Positions 4,714 through 10,644 of a stretch of 26,694 bases of DNA are shown piece after piece. Where the stretch lies: the IMG/VR virus record IMGVR_UViG_3300042326_000208, positions 1 through 26,694 of that record. The stretch is one strand, 5' to 3'. The position numbers and the translations under genes were made by a program. Below the pieces are notes generated by a model. It did no database searches. It had not been told where the DNA came from and saw nothing but the letters and a program-made list of their open reading frames with translations. This DNA comes from a virus. Position 1 is the first letter of the stretch, and every line of letters begins with the position of its first letter.

Positions 4714-5115
4714 ATGGAAATCTCTCAAACTTTTACGTTTGAAGCTGCTCATACGTTAGCTCGGTTAGTCCCATTAGTTGAATACGAGCCGAGTATGAGA
4801 ATTCATGGACATTCTTACGTTGCTACGGTTGCGGTCAAGGGTGAGATGGGTGCTGATGGGATGCTGCAATTTTTTAGGCTTCCAAAAAATAAGCGGCAAA
4901 GGGTTGACTTGTTTTACTTGCGGAAAGAAATCCAAGAGGTCAGAGCAAAGTTAGACCATCGTTTCCTTAATGAAATTGAGGATTTGCCGCACCAGACGCT
5001 AGAGGCACTATGCGTATTCATCTTTAATCACATTAATCAGTATTTCCCTGTCGCTTGGGTCAAGGTTGAGCGACCATTAAGCGGAGATGCTTGCCGATAC
5101 GATGGTGTCAAATGA
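4714..5115 (+). CDS. queD: QueD-like 6-carboxytetrahydropterin synthase homologue (catalytic Cys replaced)
   Basis: A 133-residue protein of the PTPS/QueD fold. QueD converts dihydroneopterin triphosphate to 6-carboxytetrahydropterin, the second step to preQ0. The zinc ligands are present: H13 in FEAAH (9-13) and H31/H33 in IHGHSY. The Asp-His pair is in LDHRFLN (D81-H82), and the late Glu is in VKVER. At the position of E. coli QueD Cys27 this protein has Ser27 (EPSMRIHGH). About 11 extra residues (around 52-62, rich in Lys/Arg) sit where the family normally reads GM-x-DF. The gene precedes dpdA with a 4-nt ATGA overlap, tying it to DNA 7-deazaguanine modification. Fold firm; activity uncertain because of Ser27. 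Confidence 0.85.
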   Translation: MEISQTFTFEAAHTLARLVPLVEYEPSMRIHGHSYVATVAVKGEMGADGMLQFFRLPKNKRQRVDLFYLRKEIQEVRAKLDHRFLNEIEDLPHQTLEALCVFIFNHINQYFPVAWVKVERPLSGDACRYDGVK

Positions 5116-5852
5116 TCCACTATCACGGCCTTCCAATAACCCCGGCAACAGCAGCTCTAAGGGCGATAAGTGGTGGTCATGCGTTTGTTTCCTTTAGACA
5201 TTCAGACCAACTAACGATAGCGTTAGAGGCTTCTCAGTCTTTTGCTGTGGATAACGGGGCTTTCAGCGCGTGGAAATCCGGCAATCCTGTAGAAGATTGG
5301 ATTCCGTTTTATCAATGGGTGGATAGATTGCGACGTTATCCAGCGTTTGATTTTGCTGTAATCCCAGACGTTATTGACGGTGACGAAAAGGCAAATGATG
5401 ACTTGCTGGATGAGTTTCCTTTTGCGGTTTATGTTGGCGCACCGGTATGGCATTTGCATGAGAGCCTAGATAGATTGGATCGGCTAGTAACTAAGTATCC
5501 AAGGATTTGTTTAGGCTCGTCTGGTGATTTTGCAAACATAGGAACCCCTGCTTGGTGGAGTCGGATGGCTGAGGCAATGGATGTTATTTGCGACGATGAA
5601 GGATTGCCAAAGACTAAGATTCACGGTTTGCGGATGCTGAATCCTGATGTCTTTACGAGATTTCCATTTTCGTCCGCTGATAGCACAAACATAGGTCAAA
5701 ACATCGGGATTGATAGCGCATGGCGTGGTACTTATACACCACCAACAAAAGAGGCTAGAGCTGCTCTAATGAGGGAGAGGATTGAATCACACCAAAGCGC
5801 ACAGGTATGGGATAGAACTGTTGCGCCTATTCAGGTAAATTTATTTGATTAA
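5112..5852 (+). CDS. dpdA: DpdA-like DNA 7-deazaguanine transglycosylase
   Basis: ATG at 5112 overlaps the queD stop; the 246-residue product starts MIHYHGLPITP, as phage DpdA proteins do. Its motifs follow the order of tRNA-guanine transglycosylase: DNGAFSAW (47-54), IPDVIDG (84-90), HLHES (114-118), CLGSSGDF (133-140), HGLRML (171-176) and SADSTN (188-193). By analogy D190 would be the nucleophile attacking the glycosidic bond. The Cys-x-Cys-x2-Cys...His zinc site of TGT is absent. DpdA swaps guanine in DNA for a preQ0-type 7-deazaguanine, protecting phage DNA from restriction. FolE, QueE and QueC are not in the window and would come from the host or elsewhere in the genome. Confidence 0.88.
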   Translation: MIHYHGLPITPATAALRAISGGHAFVSFRHSDQLTIALEASQSFAVDNGAFSAWKSGNPVEDWIPFYQWVDRLRRYPAFDFAVIPDVIDGDEKANDDLLDEFPFAVYVGAPVWHLHESLDRLDRLVTKYPRICLGSSGDFANIGTPAWWSRMAEAMDVICDDEGLPKTKIHGLRMLNPDVFTRFPFSSADSTNIGQNIGIDSAWRGTYTPPTKEARAALMRERIESHQSAQVWDRTVAPIQVNLFD

Positions 5853-5864
5853 CTAGGGGAAACT

Positions 5865-6863
5865 ATGAGTCTTGAGGCAAGAGCGATAGAACTAGACGAG
5901 GCTAGGAAGGCTCGAATCCTAAAGTCAGAAAGTATTGACGTAGAGAAGTATCTACATTCAAACGACGTAACGATACGGGTTAAGAAGGCTTCTGAATGGC
6001 TAGATTCCATCAAAGAGGCTTACTTATCGGAAACGGTAGAAAAAAAGATCGTTATGCCTTGGGTCAGAACCCATGATTCTTTTGCCTATCGTGAGGGTGA
6101 GGTAACTGTCTACGCAGGTTCTAACGGTGGTGGTAAGTCGCTTATCACGGGTCAGATAGCGTTGAGTCTGGTCAAGCAGGGTCAGTCAGTCTGCATAGCG
6201 TCGTTTGAGATGAAGCCTGAACGGACGCTACAGAGGATGCTTAGACAGTTTTCCGGGGAATCGTTGGATGATCCGTTGACTCACGACAGGGCAGGATTTA
6301 TCACGAAGATGGTTGACCGGATGGATAAGTTTCTATCCGACAAGATGTACCTGTACGACCAGCAGGGAACTACGTCACCGGAGAAGGTGATTGCTATGAG
6401 TCGGTATTGCGCCATCGAGCTAAAGGTCAAGCACATCGTTATCGACAGCCTGATGAAGTGCGTCAAGAACGAGGATGACTTCAACGGTCAGAAGTCTTTT
6501 ATCGACGAGCTAACGGCATTGGCTAGGGATCACAATGTACACATCCATCTAGTCCACCATATCCGCAAGCAGCAGACGGACGAGACACAGCCGAACAAGA
6601 ACGATTTGAAAGGGTCTGGAAGTATCTCGGATCAGGTGGATAACGTCTTTTTGGTTTGGAGAAACAAGAAAAAAGAAAACCAGAAGAACCGGGGTGAGCA
6701 GATAGACGAGACTCAGCCGGATACTTTCCTAATGTGCGAGAAACAGAGGAATGGTGACGGTCAGGAGTGGTACGGACTCTGGTACGACAGTCTAAGTCAG
6801 CAGTTTGTGGAGAGGATAGGAGCGAGAATTGACTTTGACAACCGAGGAAGTTTTAAGGCATAG
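5865..6863 (+). CDS. DnaB-type replicative helicase (RecA-like ATPase)
   Basis: A 332-residue protein led by GGGGAAA upstream of the ATG. The N-terminal ~65 residues are helical and charged. The ATPase core follows: Walker A GSNGGGKS (85-92), a DnaB-like SFEMKPER segment (113-120), Walker B HIVIDSL (190-196), HLVHHIRK (228-235) and DLKGSGSISDQVDNVF (248-262), close to DnaB motif H4 (DLRESG). It lacks the full DnaB N-terminal domain, so it resembles the C-terminal helicase half of T7 gp4 or DnaB. It would unwind the phage fork after loading by the DUF1376 protein. The last 35 nt overlap the next gene. Confidence 0.88.
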   Translation: MSLEARAIELDEARKARILKSESIDVEKYLHSNDVTIRVKKASEWLDSIKEAYLSETVEKKIVMPWVRTHDSFAYREGEVTVYAGSNGGGKSLITGQIALSLVKQGQSVCIASFEMKPERTLQRMLRQFSGESLDDPLTHDRAGFITKMVDRMDKFLSDKMYLYDQQGTTSPEKVIAMSRYCAIELKVKHIVIDSLMKCVKNEDDFNGQKSFIDELTALARDHNVHIHLVHHIRKQQTDETQPNKNDLKGSGSISDQVDNVFLVWRNKKKENQKNRGEQIDETQPDTFLMCEKQRNGDGQEWYGLWYDSLSQQFVERIGARIDFDNRGSFKA

Positions 6864-7029
6864 GTGTGAAGTCCGTCAGGTTCTGGCTTGGCGTACTGAA
6901 GACAGGGGCAAGGCAATGGAGTATTTGGCTAGGGTCAAGGGTGACAGGAGAGACCAGCTAGAGAAGGATTGCCGAATCCAATGGGAACGTGGAAACCGAG
7001 GTAAATGGGGGGATTGGCGTGGTCTATAA
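6829..7029 (+). CDS. Small hypothetical protein (DUF7696-like)
   Basis: A 66-residue basic protein. The TTG start at 6829 is supported by AGGAG at 6818-6822, so a 35-nt overlap with the helicase end is probable. The sequence RHRCEVRQVLAWRTEDRGKA followed by a YLxxVKGDRR segment resembles a small conserved phage family I know as DUF7696; this is recalled, not searched. It looks like a short helical, positively charged protein. Its place between helicase and nuclease suggests DNA metabolism, but no function is known. Confidence 0.6.
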   Translation: MTLTTEEVLRHRCEVRQVLAWRTEDRGKAMEYLARVKGDRRDQLEKDCRIQWERGNRGKWGDWRGL

Positions 7030-7300
7030 ACGGGTGGATTCAAATCAAGTCCAGATTGTTAAAGAGCTAAGACGCTTGGGGATGGAAGTCGAGCATCTTC
7101 ACGGGGTAGGCAAGGGATGTCCTGACATTCTTGTGGGATACCGGGGCAAGAACGTCCTGCTGGAGATAAAGAAGGACGATAAAGCCAAGCTGACCCCGGA
7201 TCAGGTCTTATGGCATCACAGTTGGAAAGGTCAGGTAGCTATTGTCACTAACGTAATCGATGCGGTTAAAGCGGTGAAAGAGGTTTGCCGAGAGCCATGA
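7019..7300 (+). CDS. VRR-NUC domain nuclease
   Basis: A 93-residue single-domain protein. The GTG at 7019 is preceded by GGGGGGA at good spacing; a GTG at 6989 in the same frame would add ten residues without an obvious ribosome binding site. The core pattern is GVGKGCPDILVGYRGKNVLL followed by EIKKDDKAKLTPDQ: D36 and E49-x-K51 form the PD-(D/E)xK active site, and KLTPDQxxWH is typical of VRR-NUC proteins. Stand-alone VRR-NUC proteins of phages cut branched structures or flaps and may act as Holliday junction resolvases. It is coupled to a second nuclease-like gene by a 4-nt overlap. Confidence 0.85.
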   Translation: MVYKRVDSNQVQIVKELRRLGMEVEHLHGVGKGCPDILVGYRGKNVLLEIKKDDKAKLTPDQVLWHHSWKGQVAIVTNVIDAVKAVKEVCREP

Positions 7301-7761
7301 AGACCATAACGATAACGGATGAGGACTACGATTTATGCGTGATGGTTGCAGCCATGAGGAATATGGTTTCTAGGGCTAGCAATACCAAAGACCGTCAAAT
7401 GGGCAATCAATCTGCGCTAGAGACAGACTTGACAGGGATCATTGGCGAGTACGCATTTTGTAAGCTACACAATGTTTTTCCAGACTTAATCGCTAAAACT
7501 AGGTCAGGGTCTTACGACTGTTTTTTTAAGGGACAGCGGATTGACATAAAAACAACCAAATACGAAGACGGTAGGTTATTGGCAACGACTAAGCTAAACG
7601 ACGATGTAGATGTCTATGTGCTGGCTATCGTTAATGGCAAGAGCGTAACTTTCCCCGGATGGACGAGAAAGAGCCAGCTAATCAAAGAGGAAAACCTAAA
7701 GAACTTGGGGCATGGAGAAACCTACGTCATGGATCAGGAGAAGCTAAACCCTTGGAAATAG
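7297..7761 (+). CDS. Putative PD-(D/E)xK nuclease
   Basis: ATG at 7297 overlaps the VRR-NUC stop (ATGA), giving 154 residues. The N terminus is helical (DEDYDLCVMVAAMRNMVSRA). The nuclease-like core is IIGEYAFCKLHNVFPD (E51), SYDCFFKGQRIDIKTTKY (D74, then D83-x-K85), and a beta strand VYVLAIVNGK. The order Glu, Asp, Asp-x-Lys is the usual PD-(D/E)xK arrangement, as in restriction-like endonucleases and resolvases. Whether it recombines phage DNA or degrades host DNA is not visible; self-DNA would be protected if the phage genome is 7-deazaguanine modified. Confidence 0.65.
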   Translation: MKTITITDEDYDLCVMVAAMRNMVSRASNTKDRQMGNQSALETDLTGIIGEYAFCKLHNVFPDLIAKTRSGSYDCFFKGQRIDIKTTKYEDGRLLATTKLNDDVDVYVLAIVNGKSVTFPGWTRKSQLIKEENLKNLGHGETYVMDQEKLNPWK

Positions 7762-7778
7762 CCGGGAATAGGATTTAC

Positions 7779-7804
7779 CTATCGAAAATGGCGTTTCCCG
7801 ATAG
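7779..7804 (+). promoter_or_regulatory. Hairpin after the nuclease gene
   Basis: CTATCG (7779-7784) pairs with CGATAG (7799-7804), extended by AAA/TTT across a 2-nt bulge, leaving a short loop. There is no T-run after it, so it is not a classical intrinsic terminator. It lies in the 128-nt gap before the gene at 7890 and might limit read-through or stabilise the upstream mRNA 3' end. The remainder of the gap shows no clear promoter. Confidence 0.3.
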
Positions 7805-7889
7805 AAATTATTTAGTTTACCGATGGAAACCTTTTGTGAGAGTATCTGTCCATACCGCAGCACACAGCGGGATGACTAAGGGGAATGAG

Positions 7890-8093
7890 ATGATGATTAC
7901 AGAGAAAACGATTCGCGGTGACAGCCAATGGGTCAAGATTACTCGTGACAACAAGAACCGCACATTCACATTTGCTCATGGTTACGCTGGTCAGTATCAG
8001 GCACACCATATTATGGAACTGCCATTTAAGTGGATTGCAAACTGGACTGAAGCAATCGACCATGCGAATCGCACAATAGCAACATACGCTTAA
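7890..8093 (+). CDS. Small hypothetical protein
   Basis: The frame is open far upstream (to 7659, inside the nuclease gene), but the likely start is ATG at 7890, since AAGGGGA precedes it by 5 nt. A second ATG follows directly. The 67-residue product (MMITEKTIRGDSQWVKITRD...) has alternating beta strands, then an aromatic, His-containing stretch (QAHHIMELPFKWIANWTEA) that looks amphipathic. No domain is recognised. It is the first of a series of small accessory genes, each with its own strong ribosome binding site. Confidence 0.6.
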   Translation: MMITEKTIRGDSQWVKITRDNKNRTFTFAHGYAGQYQAHHIMELPFKWIANWTEAIDHANRTIATYA

Positions 8094-8101
8094 TTAACTA
8101 A

Positions 8102-8117
8102 CCGGGGGAAACCCCGG
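8102..8117 (+). promoter_or_regulatory. GC-rich GAAA-tetraloop hairpin (copy 1)
   Basis: CCGGGG, GAAA, CCCCGG: a perfect 6-bp stem capped by a GNRA tetraloop, one of the most stable small RNA hairpins. It is followed by CGTTCT rather than a T-run, and then by AGGGGA and the ATG at 8135. A near copy occurs at 8359-8374. It probably acts as an mRNA processing or stability element, or a weak terminator. Confidence 0.55.
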
Positions 8118-8134
8118 CGTTCTAGGGGAACAAA

Positions 8135-8350
8135 ATGGGAATCGTAAAAGCTAGCATTTTTCAAGAGACCAACGGCTACGGCAAAACTTTCTTTATTGGT
8201 GAGTGCGAGGCATTGCCAATCCGCACCAACATTGCCGAGTTACAGGGTGAGTTAGTTGAGTTTCTTGGCGATACGCGACAGGATGTGATTGAGCAAATTA
8301 TCTCAGCCTTAAAGTCTCGCGGTATGTCAGGCAAGTTGCGTATTATTTAA
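8135..8350 (+). CDS. Small hypothetical protein
   Basis: A 71-residue protein with AGGGGA five nt upstream of the ATG. The first half is beta-like (KASIFQETNGYGKTFFIGEC) and the second half a helix (DVIEQIISALKSRG) ending in a short strand. No recognised motif, signal peptide or membrane segment. It lies between the two copies of the GAAA-tetraloop hairpin, which makes it a separately bounded unit in the transcript. Confidence 0.65.
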   Translation: MGIVKASIFQETNGYGKTFFIGECEALPIRTNIAELQGELVEFLGDTRQDVIEQIISALKSRGMSGKLRII

Positions 8351-8358
8351 TTAACAAT

Positions 8359-8379
8359 CCGGGGGAAACCCCGGTTTTT
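8359..8379 (+). terminator. Intrinsic terminator-like hairpin (GAAA tetraloop, copy 2)
   Basis: The same CCGGGG-GAAA-CCCCGG stem-loop as at 8102, here followed directly by TTTTT (8375-8379), which completes a Rho-independent terminator. The next gene starts 13 nt after the T-run with its own AGGGGAG ribosome binding site, so termination is probably partial and would tune down the distal genes. Confidence 0.65.
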
Positions 8380-8392
8380 CAAGGGGAGCAAC

Positions 8393-8710
8393 ATGGAATT
8401 AATCAAAGTTGGCACTTATGGTCAGATGATGGGGCATTTTGATGATGATAATTTATTTAAACCTGAAGCCAAGAATCTGATTGATGCTTATGAAAAGCTG
8501 TGTGATAGAACGCTATGGCGTATGAGGCATTCAGTATCTGACGATCAGTGTAGAAAAGAGGCTATTTGTTTTTACGCTGGAGTTAAAGCATTAGAGACAG
8601 CATTATGTATGTACCTAGTTGGAATCGCAGATGAAAAACCAGATTTTGAAGACCTAATTGATTTTGCGCGTGAAGTAAAAAGTATTAATTTTTTACCAAC
8701 AGAAAAATAA
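8393..8710 (+). CDS. Hypothetical helical protein
   Basis: A 105-residue acidic protein led by AAGGGGAG. It is predicted mostly helical: LIDAYEKLCDRTLWRMRHSV and a second helix around ICFYAGVKALETALCMYLVG (about 62-81), which is mildly hydrophobic but is probably buried rather than membrane-spanning. The gene is richer in A/T than its neighbours. No family is recognised. It lies downstream of the terminator-like hairpin. Confidence 0.65.
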   Translation: MELIKVGTYGQMMGHFDDDNLFKPEAKNLIDAYEKLCDRTLWRMRHSVSDDQCRKEAICFYAGVKALETALCMYLVGIADEKPDFEDLIDFAREVKSINFLPTEK

Positions 8711-8719
8711 GGGGATGAA

Positions 8720-8908
8720 ATGGAATCAATCAAAATCGAAGGTGTAGAGCAGCATACAGGTGTGTACGTTGGTATTGTAAATAATGGCGTATGGGTAAAC
8801 GTGCTGGTTAAGAACGGTAATGCAAATCTTTGCATAACTCCAGAGAACGCAGAAAAGCTAATCGAGGCAATCCGAGTCGCTATCGTAGAGGCTTCAAATG
8901 AAGGTTGA
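8720..8908 (+). CDS. Small hypothetical protein
   Basis: A 62-residue protein with AAGGGGA before the ATG. Several short beta strands (KIEGVEQHTGVYVGIVNNGVWVNVLV) precede a helix (PENAEKLIEAIRVAIVEA). The layout suggests a small alpha/beta domain. It overlaps the start of the next gene by 11 nt. No function can be assigned. Confidence 0.62.
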   Translation: MESIKIEGVEQHTGVYVGIVNNGVWVNVLVKNGNANLCITPENAEKLIEAIRVAIVEASNEG

Positions 8909-9224
8909 TCCTCACGAGGCAATCGACTTTATCTACCGAAACTCTACGGCTTACGCCAAGGCTAAGGCTGAAGTTACCTACCTTGAGGAGTTTCGCAAGA
9001 GCAAGAAAGCAATCTTATTCTCACAAGCAATCGGGAATACGGTAGCTGACAGGGAGAATCAGGCTTACGCTCACCCGGAGTATCAAGCCTTACTAAAGGG
9101 GCTTCAGGCGGCTGTAGAGGCTGCTGAGGAACTTAGATGGCAATTGATAGCGGCACAGGCTCGGATCGACGTATGGCGGTCTCAGGAGGCTAGTAATCGG
9201 ACTATGGATAGGGTGACTCAATGA
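8898..9224 (+). CDS. Conserved phage coiled-coil-like protein
   Basis: A 108-residue, almost entirely helical protein with charged heptad character (AKAKAEVTYLEEFRKSKKAI...). The stretch around YAHPEYQALLKGLQAAVEAA (about 56-75) and the following LRWQLIAAQARIDVWRSQEA (about 78-97) recur in many phage genomes as an unnamed family near replication and recombination genes. That recognition is from memory of the pattern and not from a search. The biochemical role is unknown. It overlaps both neighbours, at 8898-8908 and 9221-9224. Confidence 0.7.
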   Translation: MKVDPHEAIDFIYRNSTAYAKAKAEVTYLEEFRKSKKAILFSQAIGNTVADRENQAYAHPEYQALLKGLQAAVEAAEELRWQLIAAQARIDVWRSQEASNRTMDRVTQ

Positions 9225-9502
9225 CAAGAGATGACATTGTCCGCATGGCACGAGAAGTTGCTGGCGTTACTTATCCGGCTGGAATCGCTGGCGTAAAAAT
9301 TGGAATGTCAGAAGAACATCTCGAACGCTTTGCCAACCTAGTCGCAGCGGACAGCGCAAGCAAAGAGCGTGCGGCATGTGCGGATCTTTTGGATAAAGGG
9401 GTAGACCTATCTGGACTAGCTGGTAGTCCGTCTATGCAATTATTTTGTGCAACGTTACTAAAAGGTTTTGCTGACTCTATCCGAGAAAGAGGTGCGCCAT
9501 GA
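9221..9502 (+). CDS. Hypothetical protein, paralogue of the next gene
   Basis: A 93-residue protein starting MTRDDIVRMAREVAG, with a helical LERFANLVAADSASKERAAC segment. The protein at 9499 starts MNRDDIIRMAREVSG and has FAKLVAAAEREECAKV, so the two are clearly duplicates. The first has an extra central loop and a longer C-terminal part. Both have the feel of a small helical bundle with a conserved Cys. Function unknown. The ATG overlaps the previous stop (ATGA). Confidence 0.7.
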   Translation: MTRDDIVRMAREVAGVTYPAGIAGVKIGMSEEHLERFANLVAADSASKERAACADLLDKGVDLSGLAGSPSMQLFCATLLKGFADSIRERGAP

Positions 9503-9711
9503 ACAGAGATGACATTATCCGCATGGCGCGGGAAGTTAGCGGTGATGATTGGGGGCTATTCCGAGACTTTATGCCAGAGATTAAACGCTTTGCTAAGTTG
9601 GTAGCAGCAGCAGAGCGTGAGGAATGTGCCAAGGTTGTTGAGCAAGCTGGCATAGATGGATACGGAACTTTAGCCGCTGCTGTATTGGTGAGAGAAAGGG
9701 GTAAGCTATGA
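9499..9711 (+). CDS. Hypothetical protein, paralogue of the previous gene
   Basis: A 70-residue copy of the 9221 protein: the first 15 residues are nearly identical, and the helix with an E-R-E-E-C-A-K-V motif matches the E-R-A-A-C-A-D-L segment of its partner. It is shorter by the central loop and ends RERGKL, while its partner ends RERGAP. It overlaps the neighbours by 4 nt each side (ATGA). A tandem duplication kept in frame suggests the two act together or are diverging. Confidence 0.7.
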   Translation: MNRDDIIRMAREVSGDDWGLFRDFMPEIKRFAKLVAAAEREECAKVVEQAGIDGYGTLAAAVLVRERGKL

Positions 9712-9914
9712 CTGACCTACAAGATAACGTACCAGACGATAGCAATTTGGCACAATGTGAGTGGTGCGGTTGGGTAGTAGACTGGGATGAGGTTCCGAGG
9801 GCTAGGGACTTATCTGGCGAGATCGTTACTTGCTGCGAGGAATGTAATGAGGGTGAGTCGTTTGTAAATTATCCGTCTAAGAGGTTCAATGTACAGAAGC
9901 AAGAAGCTGCTTGA
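9708..9914 (+). CDS. Small zinc-ribbon-like protein
   Basis: A 68-residue acidic protein with C17-x2-C20 (QCEWCGWVV) and C42/C43-x2-C46 (VTCCEEC), spaced as in zinc ribbons, and a flexible Asn/Lys-rich tail. Its 3' end overlaps the following nuclease gene by 26 nt, a longer overlap than usual here. It may serve as a partner or DNA-targeting module for that gene, but this is only suggested by adjacency. Confidence 0.65.
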   Translation: MTDLQDNVPDDSNLAQCEWCGWVVDWDEVPRARDLSGEIVTCCEECNEGESFVNYPSKRFNVQKQEAA

Positions 9915-10176
9915 GAGAGCCAGACACCTACCTTGTCAGCATTGTGGCAGGGAGGACGGGACAGTAGTAGCAGCCCACTCGAATCAGTTGCGAGATGGGA
10001 AAGGAAAGGGTATAAAGGCTAGTGATTATCGAATTGCTAGCCTTTGTTTTTTTTGCCATTCTGAGCTAGATCAAGGCAAGAATCTTTCCAAGCAGCAACG
10101 GCTAGAGATGTGGGAGGAAGCCCATCGTAAGACGGTAGGGCTACTTTTTGAACGTGGCTACTTGGAGGTTGTATGA
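9889..10176 (+). CDS. YbcO-like (DUF1364) HNH-type nuclease
   Basis: A 95-residue protein with C16-x2-C19, VVAAHSNQLRDGKGKGIK (H30 region), and C53-x2-C56-H57-x3-D61 (CFFCHSELDQGK). This is the pattern of the DUF1364/YbcO family: a zinc-bound His-Cys nuclease fold found in lambdoid phages and prophages such as DLP12. In those phages the family lies in the nin/recombination region and may process recombination intermediates. H30 and H57 are candidate metal or catalytic residues. Family call is fairly firm; substrate unknown. Confidence 0.72.
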   Translation: MYRSKKLLERARHLPCQHCGREDGTVVAAHSNQLRDGKGKGIKASDYRIASLCFFCHSELDQGKNLSKQQRLEMWEEAHRKTVGLLFERGYLEVV

Positions 10177-10340
10177 AGAAGATGTCTAAGGCTCAAAAGA
10201 AGGTCGGTAAAGTTTTAGGTGAGTTCAAGGAAGGCACTCTCCATAGCGGCAAGGGTGGCAAGGTCGTAACGAACCCTAAGCAAGCCGTAGCTATTGCCCT
10301 AAGTGAAGCTGGCATGGCTAAGAAGGGCAAGAAGAAATGA
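10173..10340 (+). CDS. DUF6496-like small basic protein
   Basis: A 55-residue Lys-rich protein too short for usual cut-offs. It has GEFKEGTLHSGKGGKVV (about 16-32) and KQAVAIALSEAGMAKKGKKK, which is the DUF6496 pattern (gTLhSG.GgkV, then kQAiAIALSEAG) common in environmental phages. Its ATG overlaps the YbcO-like stop, and its TGA overlaps the next ATG. The charge suggests DNA association, possibly packaging or nucleoid-type binding, but no activity is established to my knowledge. Confidence 0.75.
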   Translation: MKKMSKAQKKVGKVLGEFKEGTLHSGKGGKVVTNPKQAVAIALSEAGMAKKGKKK

Positions 10341-10489
10341 AGCCCGGACTCTACAGTAATATCCACCGAAAACGTGAACGTATCGCTGAGGGTAGTGGCG
10401 AGAAAATGCGTAAACCGGGTTCTAAAGGTGCGCCAACTGCTAAGGCGTTTAAAGAATCAGCTAAGACAGCCAAGCCGAGGAAAAAATGA
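10337..10489 (+). CDS. Small basic phage protein (50 residues)
   Basis: A 50-residue, strongly basic protein: MKPGLYSNIHRKRERIAEGS, then EKMRKPGSKGAPTAKAFKES and a Lys-rich end. This KPGLYxNIHxKRxRIxxGSGExMRKPGxKG pattern recurs in environmental phages beside DUF6496 proteins and is probably disordered in solution. It is coupled on both sides by ATGA overlaps. No known function; nucleic acid binding is plausible from charge. Confidence 0.7.
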   Translation: MKPGLYSNIHRKRERIAEGSGEKMRKPGSKGAPTAKAFKESAKTAKPRKK

Positions 10490-10644
10490 AGAACGGTCAA
10501 AAGAAATCTGACAAAGAGTTGCTAAAAGAGTATCTCGACGAAGAAAAAGAGAAGAAAAAGAACGGTGTTAATGAGATAGAAATCGAGATCAAGATTCCTA
10601 TGGGTAAGCAGAAGCGGGGTAAAAATGGCCGCAGCATGGACTAA
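10486..10644 (+). CDS. Small highly charged protein (52 residues)
   Basis: A 52-residue protein dominated by Lys and Glu, with a helix (KELLKEYLDEEKEKKK), a short alternating strand (NEIEIEIKIPM) and a basic end. It is coupled by ATGA to the previous gene and overlaps the following gene by 20 nt. No homologue is recognised. Its presence inside an unbroken chain of overlapping small genes is the main reason to call it. Confidence 0.55.
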   Translation: MKNGQKKSDKELLKEYLDEEKEKKKNGVNEIEIEIKIPMGKQKRGKNGRSMD

